A stretch of DNA of 61,378 bases from a virus (IMGVR_UViG_3300020177_000006:1-61378), one strand, 5' to 3'. Counted from the stretch's first letter, positions 1 to 7,663 are shown. Numbers and translations: made by a program. The notes: generated from the letters alone by a model not told the origin.

Positions 1-306
1 AAAGTTGGTAAAAACTTATTTGGTATAAGAACATATGATTTACAAGACCCTCATATGTTACCATCAAATACTCCAAAGAAATGGGGTGTAAGAGTTTATG
101 AACACGAATGTTATAGTGTAGAACACTATATTAAAATACTAAATAATGGTACAAGTTTTGAAGATTATAGGAAGTTGAGAGAAGAAGGAATTGACGACCC
201 ATTTAAATTAGTAGAAACACTTGGTGCCTACGCCTCAGATAAAAATTATTTTCCTAAAATTAAAAGTATAATTAAAACAATTAGAAACGAGTATAATATA
301 AAATAA
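1..306 (+). CDS. Glucosaminidase/Bax-like lysin, C-terminal part (5' truncated)
   Basis: The reading frame is open from the first base, so the gene begins outside the window and only about 101 C-terminal codons are seen. The segment YSVEHYIKILNN followed by YRKLRE, then a DPFKLVETLGAYA stretch, matches the end of Bax/FlgJ-type N-acetylglucosaminidases, where conserved residues close the lysozyme-like fold. The likely role is peptidoglycan cleavage at lysis or entry. The catalytic Glu would lie upstream of the window and cannot be checked. Its stop overlaps the next start (TAATG), so the two genes are translationally coupled. Confidence 0.7.
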   Translation, partial: KVGKNLFGIRTYDLQDPHMLPSNTPKKWGVRVYEHECYSVEHYIKILNNGTSFEDYRKLREEGIDDPFKLVETLGAYASDKNYFPKIKSIIKTIRNEYNIK

Positions 307-1238
307 TGTTTTTAACAATACTTACATTTCTATCGGCCATATCTATATCTATTATAGCGGCTGGGTATTCAATCATAGGTCTAGCAACATTGTTTGCTGG
401 TGCTGTGATACCTATTATTGCTATGGGTTCAGCATTAGAAGTTGGTAAACTTGTTGCCGCCAGTTGGTTATATAATAACTGGAATAGTGATGTACCACGT
501 TTACTAAAAGCATATCTCTTTGGTGCTATTATAGTTTTAATATTCATTACATCAATGGGTATCTTTGGTTTTCTATCAAAGGCACACCTTGACCAAGTAA
601 AACCTACATCAGGTAATAACATAAAAATTTCTGTATTAAACAATCAAATTAATCAACAACAGTTAATTATAGACAGGTCACAAAAGACTTTAGATCAATT
701 AGATAAAGCTTTAGATGTGTATATTGAAAAAGAATTTGTTACACGTGGTTTAAAAGAAAGACAAAAACAAGAAGAAGAACGAAACACTTTAAATACAGCA
801 ATCAATAACGCAAGTGATAAGATTGCTGAACTTACAAATGAAAAAGCGTCATTAAGTTTAGAACAAGATAAGATTGAAGCCGAAGTCGGACCAATTAAAT
901 ATGTTGCTGAACTGATATATGGTGAGAACGCACAAGATAACTTTGATAAGGCGGTTCGTATTGTCATATTAATTCTTATATTTGTATTTGATCCTTTAGC
1001 TGTATTATTATTGATAGCGGCCAATATATCTTTAAGACAATGGCGTATGAAAAAGATACTTGTAAAAGAGAATCGAAATCAGGATTTAAGAAAAAAGATA
1101 CAAAAATTAGAGAAAAGGAACAAGAGATTAAAAGGTTTTAAAGACATTACCAAAGGCTTAGGTGACAATCCAGACGAAATTAAGGTAAAATTAAACGAAA
1201 TAATGTCAATAAATAACAGGCAGGACAGAAACATATAG
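306..1238 (+). CDS. Membrane protein with central coiled coil
   Basis: 310 residues, not assigned to a named family. Visible: two hydrophobic segments at about residues 3-50, a third at about 68-90, a long Gln/Glu/Lys-rich coiled coil at about 110-200, a fourth membrane segment at about 218-242, and a basic coiled-coil tail. The start is set by the TAATG overlap with the lysin-like gene. Coupling to a peptidoglycan hydrolase suggests a role in lysis or envelope interaction, but this rests on position only. Similar proteins occur in cyanophage-type genomes without known function. Confidence 0.6.
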   Translation: MFLTILTFLSAISISIIAAGYSIIGLATLFAGAVIPIIAMGSALEVGKLVAASWLYNNWNSDVPRLLKAYLFGAIIVLIFITSMGIFGFLSKAHLDQVKPTSGNNIKISVLNNQINQQQLIIDRSQKTLDQLDKALDVYIEKEFVTRGLKERQKQEEERNTLNTAINNASDKIAELTNEKASLSLEQDKIEAEVGPIKYVAELIYGENAQDNFDKAVRIVILILIFVFDPLAVLLLIAANISLRQWRMKKILVKENRNQDLRKKIQKLEKRNKRLKGFKDITKGLGDNPDEIKVKLNEIMSINNRQDRNI

Positions 1239-1240
1239 GC

Positions 1241-1268
1241 TTGACATTTAGGCCAGATATGATATATT
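1241..1268 (+). promoter_or_regulatory. sigma70-like promoter
   Basis: TTGACA at 1241-1246 and TATATT at 1263-1268, spacer 16 (an overlapping TATTAT at 1265-1270 gives 18). It lies in the only gap of this stretch and faces the small genes starting at 1293. It belongs to a set of similar promoters at 4495, 5625, 7413 and 21533. Confidence 0.6.
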
Positions 1269-1292
1269 ATAAGAATACGGAGGTTATATATT

Positions 1293-1493
1293 ATGATGAC
1301 AATTGAAGATGTAAATAGAACAATACCACAATTATCACATTTAAATTCAGATCAAATTAGACGGTTGACAAACGCCGAAAATAGGTGTAGAATGGCTGAA
1401 ACTAATTGGTCAAAAGAATATTGGTATAATGTGTTTAAAAAATTAAGTGAAAAATATAATGCTATGGGATATTTTAGAAAAGTGATCGACTAA
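1293..1493 (+). CDS. Small conserved phage protein
   Basis: 66 residues, no recognised domain. A GGAGG at 1279-1283 sits 9 nt before the first of two adjacent ATGs, making this a well-supported start. The sequence is helical and polar with a Trp-rich centre (ETNWSKEYWYNVFKKL). It is the first gene after the promoter at 1241 and its stop overlaps the next ATG. Function unknown. Confidence 0.55.
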   Translation: MMTIEDVNRTIPQLSHLNSDQIRRLTNAENRCRMAETNWSKEYWYNVFKKLSEKYNAMGYFRKVID

Positions 1494-1843
1494 TGAATAT
1501 AATAAACAATACTATTAAAACATTTTTAATATTAGTTGCTGTATATACAGTTTATTCAATCCATATTATTAATGAAAATATTAAAGAGTCTGAAACAAAA
1601 GTAAAACGTAGTTTGGTTATGCTAGAAGATAAAGTGCTTGATGTAAAAGTAGAAAGTACAGTTGACAATTCATTTATTGATGAAAAATTAAATGATGTAA
1701 AAAAAGAGTTGGGTAGTATAGACTATGATTTATCAATGTATATGAAACAATTGAAAAATGATTTAATTATCTTATACAAAAAAATAGATAATGTTGAAAG
1801 CAAATTAAATAAACAAACAAAATATGAAAATGCTGTATATTAG
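1493..1843 (+). CDS. Single-pass membrane protein with coiled coil
   Basis: 116 residues. An N-terminal hydrophobic segment (about residues 7-27) acts as signal anchor; the rest is a Lys/Glu/Asp-rich coiled coil. Coupled by overlap to the 66-residue gene upstream. The architecture (short anchor, periplasmic helix) resembles inner-membrane spanins in outline, but no partner lies beside it, so that is only a possibility. Confidence 0.55.
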   Translation: MNIINNTIKTFLILVAVYTVYSIHIINENIKESETKVKRSLVMLEDKVLDVKVESTVDNSFIDEKLNDVKKELGSIDYDLSMYMKQLKNDLIILYKKIDNVESKLNKQTKYENAVY

Positions 1844-1852
1844 GGAGGTACA

Positions 1853-2425
1853 ATGAATATATTTTACTTAGATAAAGACCCTATTAAAGCTGCTCAAATG
1901 AGTTGTGATAAACACGTGGTCAAAATGATTTTAGAATCAGCACAATTGTTATCTACTTGTCATAGAGTATTAGATGGTACAGAATACTATGATAAAACAA
2001 AAAATGGTCGTAAGATAAAAAGATGGAAACATCCTAATTCAAATATGGAGGCCGTATTGTATAAGGCAGGCTGGATAAAACACCCTAGTACATTATGGTT
2101 ATTTGAATCTGCTTATAACTATTTGTGGTTGTATAGACATATGATGGCTCTAAATGAAGAATACAAAAAAAGATATAATCACACAAAAAACCACTTAGCA
2201 ATTCAAAAACTAGGTGATTTGTTAAAACACCCACCTAAAAATGCTGAGATAAATAAAATTGCTACTGATCCAACACCTGCTATGCCAGATGAATGTAAAA
2301 TACCAGGTGATGTAGTTGGTAGTTATCGTAACTATTATATTATGAAGAAACAAAGATTTGCTACTTGGAAAGCTCCAGCAGTTGTTCCAGAGTGGTATCA
2401 AAAGAGTATTGGAAATGCCAGGTAA
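1853..2425 (+). CDS. Conserved T4-like marine phage protein
   Basis: 190 residues beginning MNIFYLDKDP. The frame has the pattern of a conserved phage family: DKHVVKMILESAQLLST near the N terminus, a KHPSTLW motif in the middle, AMPDEC and a YRNYY..KK..FATWK segment near the C terminus. Conserved His, Asp and Trp residues suggest an enzyme, and related phage proteins are sometimes labelled pyrimidine-dimer glycosylase-like, which I cannot verify here. An AGGGAGG ribosome-binding site lies just before the ATG. Confidence 0.6.
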   Translation: MNIFYLDKDPIKAAQMSCDKHVVKMILESAQLLSTCHRVLDGTEYYDKTKNGRKIKRWKHPNSNMEAVLYKAGWIKHPSTLWLFESAYNYLWLYRHMMALNEEYKKRYNHTKNHLAIQKLGDLLKHPPKNAEINKIATDPTPAMPDECKIPGDVVGSYRNYYIMKKQRFATWKAPAVVPEWYQKSIGNAR

Positions 2426-2621
2426 ATGGGACGGTAGAAGCCGTATAACTAATAAGAAATACGAGGAAGAGTACAACAGGATTTTTAAAACTAATCCTAT
2501 GGCCAAAGAGGTTAGAACACCGAAGTATAAATCAAAGGTAGTTAAACCTAAAAAAGGCAAAGGTAGTTTTAAAAGAAAAAAAACAATAGAACCAGATAAT
2601 GGATGGAGTGGATTAGTATGA
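2415..2621 (+). CDS. Small basic conserved phage protein
   Basis: 68 residues from the ATG at 2415, overlapping the upstream gene by 11 nt. Begins MPGKWDGRSRITNKKYEEEY and ends in a Lys/Arg-rich tail. I prefer this start to the one at 2358 because MPGKWDGRSR is the typical beginning of the cyanophage-type homologues. Function unknown. Confidence 0.55.
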   Translation: MPGKWDGRSRITNKKYEEEYNRIFKTNPMAKEVRTPKYKSKVVKPKKGKGSFKRKKTIEPDNGWSGLV

Positions 2622-2734
2622 TAATAGAGTTTGATTACACAGAAACAATAACGGGACCCCAAATACAAATGTTAAGAGAAGGATTAAAAGAATCTGAATT
2701 AAGTGAAGAACAAATAAAGGAGTTAGAACAATGA
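2618..2734 (+). CDS. Acidic microprotein, 38 residues
   Basis: A 38-codon frame starting at an ATG that overlaps the preceding stop (GTATGA) and ending in an ATGA overlap with the next gene. The product is acidic and helical (RELGLKESELSEEQ-like composition in its second half). Tight coupling on both sides supports a real gene. Function unknown. Confidence 0.5.
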   Translation: MIIEFDYTETITGPQIQMLREGLKESELSEEQIKELEQ

Positions 2735-2952
2735 GAGAAGCATTAATAGAAGCTTTAAAATCACACGCTACAGGACATATAGATAAACATAGAGCAAATG
2801 TTGAAATATTATTACAAAAAGTAAATGGTATTGCTGAACATCCAGATGTTGTAGAAACAATTGAAAATGAATTAAAGATTATAGCTGAGTATGACGATCA
2901 ATTAGAAATGCTAGAAAAGTATTTTATAACAAAAGATCCTTTTAAACAATAA
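2731..2952 (+). CDS. Small helical phage protein
   Basis: 73 residues, all-helical and acidic, starting MREALIEALKSHATGHIDKH. Coupled to the 38-residue gene by ATGA. Proteins of this form are conserved in T4-like cyanophages without assigned function. Confidence 0.5.
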   Translation: MREALIEALKSHATGHIDKHRANVEILLQKVNGIAEHPDVVETIENELKIIAEYDDQLEMLEKYFITKDPFKQ

Positions 2953-2953
2953 T

Positions 2954-3142
2954 ATGTTCAATAAACTTATACAAAAGATAGGTAGAACTCACGCTAAGAT
3001 TTTTGGTTATGTCGCTGATAAAGCTAAAACATCTAAATGGTGGGCAATAATATTAACTTTTTTAGTTTTATATGAAATAGTTGAACATATAGTTTACCCT
3101 ATTTTGGTTCCATATCTAGCATATCATCATTGGTTTAAATAA
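2954..3142 (+). CDS. Small membrane protein
   Basis: 62 residues. An amphipathic basic N terminus is followed by one or two hydrophobic segments (about 28-58) containing His and Tyr. The stop overlaps the next ATG (TAATG). Small size and membrane character would fit a holin-type or envelope protein, with no further evidence. Confidence 0.5.
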   Translation: MFNKLIQKIGRTHAKIFGYVADKAKTSKWWAIILTFLVLYEIVEHIVYPILVPYLAYHHWFK

Positions 3143-3441
3143 TGCCCATTTATACTTTTTTAAATAAGAAAACCAATAAAGAATATGATGAAATGATGTC
3201 TATTTCTGAAATGGAAGAGTATTTGGATAAGAATCCACACATAACACAGGTGATTAAAGGTCTAAATATTATTAGTGGTGCTTCAGGTATAACAATGAAA
3301 ACGGATGGTGGATGGAAAGAAAATTTAAGTAGAATAGCAGAAGCACATCCAAAAAGTGCTTTAGCAGATAGATATGGTAAAAAATCTATTAAACAATCCA
3401 AAACAGAACAAGTATTAGCAAAACATAGGAAAAGGAAATAA
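3142..3441 (+). CDS. FmdB-like small phage protein
   Basis: 99 residues starting MPIYTFLNKKTNKEYDE, the beginning typical of FmdB-type small regulatory proteins, but without their CxxC zinc ribbon. A basic C-terminal tail (KHRKRK) follows. Homologues are common in cyanophage-type genomes. The molecular role is unknown. Confidence 0.5.
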   Translation: MPIYTFLNKKTNKEYDEMMSISEMEEYLDKNPHITQVIKGLNIISGASGITMKTDGGWKENLSRIAEAHPKSALADRYGKKSIKQSKTEQVLAKHRKRK

Positions 3442-3442
3442 T

Positions 3443-3835
3443 ATGGCTGACGATATACCAGATTATATGAGGGGGTTTGACCTTAATGAAGATTGGGGTA
3501 TAACACCAGTATCAAAACCTGCCGAACAAACACAACCAACTATTGACCCTAGCGTCATAGAAAATTCAAATTTAGAAATAGCAAAAGTCAAAGATGATGT
3601 TTCATCTATCAAATCAATGATGAATGAGATAATGCAAATTGTGGCAGAAAAAGAAACTATCACAAAAGAAATATCAGATGAAGAAACACAACAAAGATTT
3701 AAAGATTTAGAAAAGATTATATTACCATTTTTATATAATCTATCTAAAAGTGACGAGCCTTACATACATTGGCCTAATAGAGGTCCAATCATTAAGGCAC
3801 AAATAGAGAAAATCTTAAAACTAACGAGAGGTTAA
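3443..3835 (+). CDS. Conserved coiled phage protein
   Basis: 130 residues. Acidic N terminus (MADDIPDYMRGFDLNEDWG), a coiled-coil centre (about 45-95), and a conserved C-terminal PYIHWPNRGPII segment followed by a short helix. The C-terminal segment is the strongest conserved element of this marine phage family. Function unknown. Confidence 0.5.
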   Translation: MADDIPDYMRGFDLNEDWGITPVSKPAEQTQPTIDPSVIENSNLEIAKVKDDVSSIKSMMNEIMQIVAEKETITKEISDEETQQRFKDLEKIILPFLYNLSKSDEPYIHWPNRGPIIKAQIEKILKLTRG

Positions 3836-3836
3836 T

Positions 3837-4007
3837 ATGATAGCGAAAGCAAAACATAAAGAACTAAAAACCAAAGTAAATGAAATTGAACAAAGAAGAA
3901 ATAATGATAGAGGTATAAAGAGTTGGTTTGAATTAAGAGAACTCAAAAAGTTAAAATTAAAAGCAAAGGATAAACTAAATGATATTAAGCAAAAACTTCA
4001 CGCTTAA
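3837..4007 (+). CDS. YdcH/DUF465-like small helical protein
   Basis: 56 residues, from an ATG two bases after the previous stop. Highly charged helical hairpin with the pattern HKEL..KV.EIE ... ELRELKKLKLKAKDKL, resembling the YdcH/DUF465 fold. The gene overlaps the following peptidase gene by 29 nt in another frame. The family match is a guess from pattern. Confidence 0.45.
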   Translation: MIAKAKHKELKTKVNEIEQRRNNDRGIKSWFELRELKKLKLKAKDKLNDIKQKLHA

Positions 4008-4446
4008 AGAGCTAGTTGCCAGCCAGACGGCTGACCGAAAAGGAATTAATAATAATCCTAATGAGGATCAAATTAACTCTTTAAAGTTATTATGTGAAAA
4101 AATTTTACAACCAGTACGAGATCACTTTGGTAAAGTCGTAAGTGTGAGCTCCGGATTTAGATCCGAAGAATTGTGTGAGGCCATTGGCTCAAGCAAAAAT
4201 TCACAGCACGCTAAAGGCCAGGCGGCCGATTTTGAAATCTTTGGAGTTTCCAACCAAGAATTGGTAATTTGGATAGATCAAAATTTAGATTATGACCAAA
4301 TGATATTGGAGTTTTGGAAAGGTCCAGATGAACCGAACTCTGGTTGGGTACACGTATCGTACAAAAAAGAAGGAAATAGAAAAGAACTATTGAGAGCTTT
4401 TAGAAATCAATTTGGTAAGACACAATACGAGAAGTACGAATACTGA
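3979..4446 (+). CDS. Peptidase M15-type endolysin (D-Ala-D-Ala peptidase-like)
   Basis: 155 residues. The zinc-peptidase signatures are present: VSSGFRSEELCEAIG, then SQHAKGQAADFE (metal-binding His and Asp, about residues 76-85), then GWVHVSY (second His, about residue 121). M15 enzymes cut peptide stems of peptidoglycan. Its codons are visibly richer in G and C than its neighbours (for example GGCCAGGCGGCC), suggesting a different origin. With the glucosaminidase at the left edge the phage would have two complementary wall hydrolases. Confidence 0.8.
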   Translation: MILSKNFTLKELVASQTADRKGINNNPNEDQINSLKLLCEKILQPVRDHFGKVVSVSSGFRSEELCEAIGSSKNSQHAKGQAADFEIFGVSNQELVIWIDQNLDYDQMILEFWKGPDEPNSGWVHVSYKKEGNRKELLRAFRNQFGKTQYEKYEY

Positions 4447-4494
4447 ACGCCTGACGAACTTAATAATATGTATATGAAAAAGGGCATTTAAGGG

Positions 4495-4523
4495 TTGACA
4501 AACGCCCTATATTATGATATATT
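4495..4523 (+). promoter_or_regulatory. sigma70-like promoter
   Basis: TTGACA at 4495-4500, 17-bp spacer, TATATT at 4518-4523, in the gap before the nuclease gene at 4554. Consensus -35 and optimal spacing. Confidence 0.7.
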
Positions 4524-4553
4524 ATGGAATACAATAAATGAAGGTGAAATATT

Positions 4554-5249
4554 ATGGCAAAAAAAGAATTTAAATTTATAGATTTAGACAAGACATTACT
4601 TCCTAAAACCAAAGGTATGAAAGTAGATGGTTTTAGATTTTACAATATAGACGGTAAAAATTATCCATCAGTTACAACAGTATTAGGCCAACTTAAAAAA
4701 GATGGTTTACAAAAATGGCGTGACAGTATTGGTGAGAAAGTTGCTCAATGGGAAATGGGTAGAGCAGCTCGTAGAGGTAAAGCTACTCACACTTTAGTAG
4801 AACAATATATTAAGAACGAAACACCATCAATCCGTGATGTGTTACCATTAGGTTTATTCAAACTATTAAAACCTTACATAGATCAAATAGATAACATACA
4901 TTTACTAGAGGCAATTATGTATAGTAAAAAACTTACAATTGCTGGTCAAGTGGACTGTGTTGCTGAATACAATGGTAAACTATCTGTAATTGATTTTAAA
5001 ACGGCCAACAAACAAAGAGAAGAAAGTTGGATTGATAATTACTTTATGCAAACTACAGCATATGCTCATATGTATGAAGAAACATTTGGTACACCAATAG
5101 AACAAGTGGTTATTTTATTAGCAAGTGAAGATGGTACTTCACAATGTTTTATCAAAGAAAAGAAAGATTACGAACAAGACCTTATGAAGGCAATTGATGG
5201 CTTTTATAAATATTATGAAGAATTAAACAAAGATAAAATAAGCAAGTAG
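4554..5249 (+). CDS. PD-(D/E)XK exonuclease, RecB/MGME1-like
   Basis: 231 residues. The PD-(D/E)XK core is visible: GKATHTLVEQYI helix, GQVDCVAEYNGKLSVIDFKT (Asp, then D-F-K catalytic strand, about residues 135-155), then a QTTAYAHMYEE helix typical of RecB-like nucleases. Cyanophages carry the same gene, annotated as exonuclease. The likely job is DNA end processing in recombination or degradation. Expressed from its own promoter at 4495, with GAAGGTG before the ATG. Confidence 0.75.
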   Translation: MAKKEFKFIDLDKTLLPKTKGMKVDGFRFYNIDGKNYPSVTTVLGQLKKDGLQKWRDSIGEKVAQWEMGRAARRGKATHTLVEQYIKNETPSIRDVLPLGLFKLLKPYIDQIDNIHLLEAIMYSKKLTIAGQVDCVAEYNGKLSVIDFKTANKQREESWIDNYFMQTTAYAHMYEETFGTPIEQVVILLASEDGTSQCFIKEKKDYEQDLMKAIDGFYKYYEELNKDKISK

Positions 5250-5260
5250 ATCAAAAAGGT

Positions 5261-5286
5261 GGCCTCGTTTTATCAGCAAGGAGGCT
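5261..5286 (+). promoter_or_regulatory. Hairpin covering the ribosome-binding site
   Basis: GGCCTC (5261-5266) can pair with GAGGCT (5281-5286), placing the AAGGAGG ribosome-binding site of the next gene partly inside a 6-bp stem with a 14-nt loop. It may limit translation of the exported protein. Seen in sequence; the effect is inference. Confidence 0.4.
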
Positions 5287-5622
5287 ATGAAGAAATTAAT
5301 TTTAAGTTTTATATTAAGTTTATTTGTTTTTTCTGTTAATGCTGACCATTCAGACGATTATGGTGATTATTATTTTCAACAAATACCAGCTTTGTGTTCA
5401 ACACCAGAAAAAATAGAAAACTATCTAAAACATTATAAGTTTAAACCAGTAAGTATATCATTGGGTAGAGAAGGAATGGTAGAAGGTGGTCAACCTGTTT
5501 TTATGATAACTTATTATATATCTGAAGACGGTACTCAAACATCAGCAACTATTGATGTACCAAGTGGCGCTGAAAGATGTATATTATTTCATACATTTGA
5601 TTTAACAGAAGCGCCAAAATAA
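5287..5622 (+). CDS. Secreted small protein with signal peptide
   Basis: 111 residues. A typical Sec signal peptide (MKKLILSFILSLFVFSVNA, cleavage after residue 19 or 20) is followed by a mature region of about 90 residues with two Cys. No family recognised. It would act in the periplasm of the infected cell. Strong AAGGAGG ribosome-binding site, possibly masked by a hairpin. Confidence 0.6.
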   Translation: MKKLILSFILSLFVFSVNADHSDDYGDYYFQQIPALCSTPEKIENYLKHYKFKPVSISLGREGMVEGGQPVFMITYYISEDGTQTSATIDVPSGAERCILFHTFDLTEAPK

Positions 5623-5624
5623 CA

Positions 5625-5653
5625 TTGACAATTTAAGACCATTATGTTATATT
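5625..5653 (+). promoter_or_regulatory. sigma70-like promoter for gp33-gp59
   Basis: TTGACA at 5625-5630, 17-bp spacer, TATATT at 5648-5653. It begins three bases after the preceding stop codon and faces gp33. Confidence 0.7.
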
Positions 5654-5669
5654 GGTAATGGTTATAACT

Positions 5670-5702
5670 ATGGGGGTGAACGCTAGTGGTAGTAACCCCC
5701 AT
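5670..5702 (+). promoter_or_regulatory. Leader hairpin before gp33
   Basis: ATGGGGGT (5670-5677) pairs perfectly with ACCCCCAT (5695-5702), loop 17 nt. It lies between the expected start of transcription (about 5660) and the gp33 start at 5719. No T-run follows, so it looks like an mRNA leader structure rather than a terminator. Confidence 0.5.
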
Positions 5703-5718
5703 TTATGAAAGGTGTGAA

Positions 5719-5934
5719 ATGAACAGTAAAGAATTTAGTTTAAAAATTGAAAGTCTAGTCAAAGAAAAAAGGTGTTCTCATATGGACGCCGTGCTATTAT
5801 TTTGTGAAGAAAACGAAATAGATCCAGGCACAGTATCAAAACTTATTTCAAAATCATTAAAAGAAAAAATCAAATTAGAAGCAACCAATAAGAGGATGTT
5901 AAAGTATCCGAAGTGTGGCCAATTGCCTATTTAA
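5719..5934 (+). CDS. gp33: gp33-like late transcription accessory protein
   Basis: 71 residues from the ATG at 5719 (AAAGGTG upstream). The whole sequence follows the T4-like gp33 pattern of marine phages: MNSKEFSLKIESLVKEK, then MDAVLLFCEENEID, SKLISKSLKEKIKLEA. In T4, gp33 bridges RNA polymerase and the sliding clamp and works with gp55 at TATAAATA late promoters. Such promoters are abundant in this window. Followed at once by gp59. Confidence 0.7.
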   Translation: MNSKEFSLKIESLVKEKRCSHMDAVLLFCEENEIDPGTVSKLISKSLKEKIKLEATNKRMLKYPKCGQLPI

Positions 5935-5937
5935 TTT

Positions 5938-6549
5938 ATGTATGGAGGGTTTGATGTATTTAAAGTTTATTTGGGTGTTAAACTACATTTTACCACAAAA
6001 AATTATGACTATATACAATATGGTGGAAAAGTCAACTGTAAACTTGAAACATTTACCAAAAGAAATGATAGATACTTCTTTCACAAACTGAGCAAACAAT
6101 ATGGACAAAATGATATACTTGATTTCTTTGTTGCTAACTTTGCTACAGATAGCAAGGGATGGGTTGGTAATCTTTTACAAAGAGATGGTAGAGATGTTTA
6201 CTTGGATTATAAAAAGCGTAAAGAAGCATTTGCCTACCATTTTAGGGCTGATTGCGTACGGATTAGTGATGACTTTATTCGGAATAATATTCGTTTTGAT
6301 GATGGTTTCGTTTGCCATAATGGACAACATCCACGACTTTTACGTTTACTTATTCAAAAAAGAGCGGCTCAGCAGACCATCATTGTGCTTGACCAAATCT
6401 TATCGTTTAGTAAGAATTGGAATAAAAAAATTACCGAGAAAGTTGTATGGCCTAAAATCTCATCTACGCTTACCAGACTAAAACCTTTTATTCGGTTTAA
6501 TGAAACAGAATGTAAACTGATTATGAAAGATGTATTTGTAAACAAATGA
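5938..6549 (+). CDS. gp59: gp59-like helicase loader
   Basis: 203 residues. FDVFKVYLGVKLHFT near the N terminus, YGGKVNCKLETFTKRNDRYFFHKLS, and FFVANFATD are characteristic of T4 gp59, which loads the gp41 helicase onto gp32-coated DNA. A GGAGGG lies inside codons 3-4, so the start has no clear upstream ribosome-binding site; the N-terminal match still favours 5938. Gene order gp33-gp59 then gp32 is that of cyanophages. Confidence 0.75.
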   Translation: MYGGFDVFKVYLGVKLHFTTKNYDYIQYGGKVNCKLETFTKRNDRYFFHKLSKQYGQNDILDFFVANFATDSKGWVGNLLQRDGRDVYLDYKKRKEAFAYHFRADCVRISDDFIRNNIRFDDGFVCHNGQHPRLLRLLIQKRAAQQTIIVLDQILSFSKNWNKKITEKVVWPKISSTLTRLKPFIRFNETECKLIMKDVFVNK

Positions 6550-7409
6550 AAAGAGTATTTTGTATTGGAAATGGTGAAAGCCGTAGAAGTATAGATTTAA
6601 GACAGTTAAGAGAACACGGTAAGATATATGGTTGTAATGCCCTATATAGAGATTTTACACCAGATGTATTAGTAGCTGTAGACCAAGGTATAATGCACGA
6701 AATATATCATAGTGATTACCCATATGAAAATGAATGTTATTTTAGAAACTGGTCAAAAGTACCTGCTGAACTATATGAAAATATGATTAAGTCTGGTGTA
6801 AGTGAAGATGATATAAAATTGGCAAGAGAAGAAGGCGCCTTTTATGAAAATAAAAGAACACCAGAAACAAATCATTTTGTAATGCACGGTTCAAGTGTGG
6901 CTGGTGCTGTGAACATAATTAAAAAAGATAAATCAAAACAAAAAAAACACGTACAACAAAAAACAATTAAGATTTCTTGGATAAAAGATAATGATAAGTC
7001 AAATTGTATAAATGACATATTAGATAAAAAGAAAGATCCAGGTTGGGCAGCTGGTCCTACTTCAGGTTATATTGCCTGTGTCAAAGAACAACCTGATGAA
7101 ATTTATCTAGTTGGCCACGATTTGAATAGTACAACTGGTAAAGTCAACAATATGTACAAAGGCACAGACAATTATGTTGTGGCAGATCACTCACCTACAC
7201 CAAGTGTCAATTGGGTACAACAATGGAAACAGACATTTTGGGACTTTAATGGTAGAAACACACATAAAAAGATACAATTTTACAAGGTCAACCCTAATTT
7301 AAGAGATATGAATGAAGTTAATAAACCTGTATTAGAATGGGATGGTACGGTCATAAACCTAAAATATATTGATATGGCTGAATTTAAAAAGAGATTTAAT
7401 ATCAAATGA
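6546..7409 (+). CDS. Conserved marine phage protein
   Basis: 287 residues, start overlapping the gp59 stop (ATGA). N-terminal Rossmann-like strand with a glycine loop (VFCIGNGESRRSID), then GKIYGCNALYRDF and PDVLVAVD, and later YLVGHDL. This pattern is shared by conserved cyanophage proteins and recalls sugar- or nucleotide-binding enzymes of the DUF115 type. Function not established. Confidence 0.55.
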   Translation: MKRVFCIGNGESRRSIDLRQLREHGKIYGCNALYRDFTPDVLVAVDQGIMHEIYHSDYPYENECYFRNWSKVPAELYENMIKSGVSEDDIKLAREEGAFYENKRTPETNHFVMHGSSVAGAVNIIKKDKSKQKKHVQQKTIKISWIKDNDKSNCINDILDKKKDPGWAAGPTSGYIACVKEQPDEIYLVGHDLNSTTGKVNNMYKGTDNYVVADHSPTPSVNWVQQWKQTFWDFNGRNTHKKIQFYKVNPNLRDMNEVNKPVLEWDGTVINLKYIDMAEFKKRFNIK

Positions 7410-7412
7410 GCA

Positions 7413-7441
7413 TTGACTTTTTAGTCAAAGTGTGTTATATT
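7413..7441 (+). promoter_or_regulatory. sigma70-like promoter for the gp32 unit
   Basis: TTGACT at 7413-7418, 17-bp spacer, TATATT at 7436-7441. Transcription should start near 7448, giving a leader of about 215 nt before the next clear gene. Confidence 0.65.
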
Positions 7442-7447
7442 ATACAG

Positions 7448-7663
7448 AATATGTTAAAACAATTAAAGATTCGAACTTTGATTGGCCTTGTGGCTGAACA
7501 ACGCTTAAGCGGGTGTAAGGCGAGGGTAGTGAGGGTTACGGCCTAGTGGCTGAAGACACACTATTTTGCTGTGAGTACAGACCATCTAAAATTAGATTGG
7601 ACGCTTCTGGAAAGCTTGTGGGTAAACCAATAAGTCCCACCAGGTACATATTAAGAGGTAATT
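7448..7663 (+). ncRNA. Structured leader RNA upstream of gp32 unit
   Basis: A gap of about 250 bases whose G+C is clearly above the surrounding genes. Hairpins visible: 7460-7468 with 7476-7484 (9 bp, loop ATTCGAA), 7502-7511 (CGCTTAAGCG), 7569-7580 (CTGT/ACAG), 7582-7600 (CCATCTAA with TTAGATTGG), 7618-7640 (GTGGG/CCCAC). I do not recognise a known RNA family. A 31-codon frame (7451-7546) also fits inside, with its ATG about 3 nt from the predicted transcript start and no ribosome-binding site. The region could be a regulatory leader for gp32 (T4 gp32 controls its own mRNA through a leader structure), a free small RNA, or a small leaderless gene. Confidence 0.45.

Noticed and set aside
281-643. 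A reverse frame of 120 codons over the first membrane-protein gene
   Set aside because: It is the antisense shadow of a conserved-looking forward gene in an operon, with no promoter or ribosome-binding site.
1353-1400. TTGACA inside the 66-residue gene as another promoter
   Set aside because: No -10 box at acceptable spacing, and it lies in a coding region.
6101-6481. A 126-codon hydrophobic frame inside the gp59 gene
   Set aside because: It lies entirely within gp59 in another frame; the gp59 frame has clear family motifs, and the overlapping frame has no ribosome-binding site or recognisable product.
7448-7663. A tRNA or tmRNA in the gp32 leader
   Set aside because: A T-loop-like ATTCGAA hairpin is present, but its stem is 9 bp and no acceptor, D or anticodon arms can be built around it; no tmRNA tag frame is visible.
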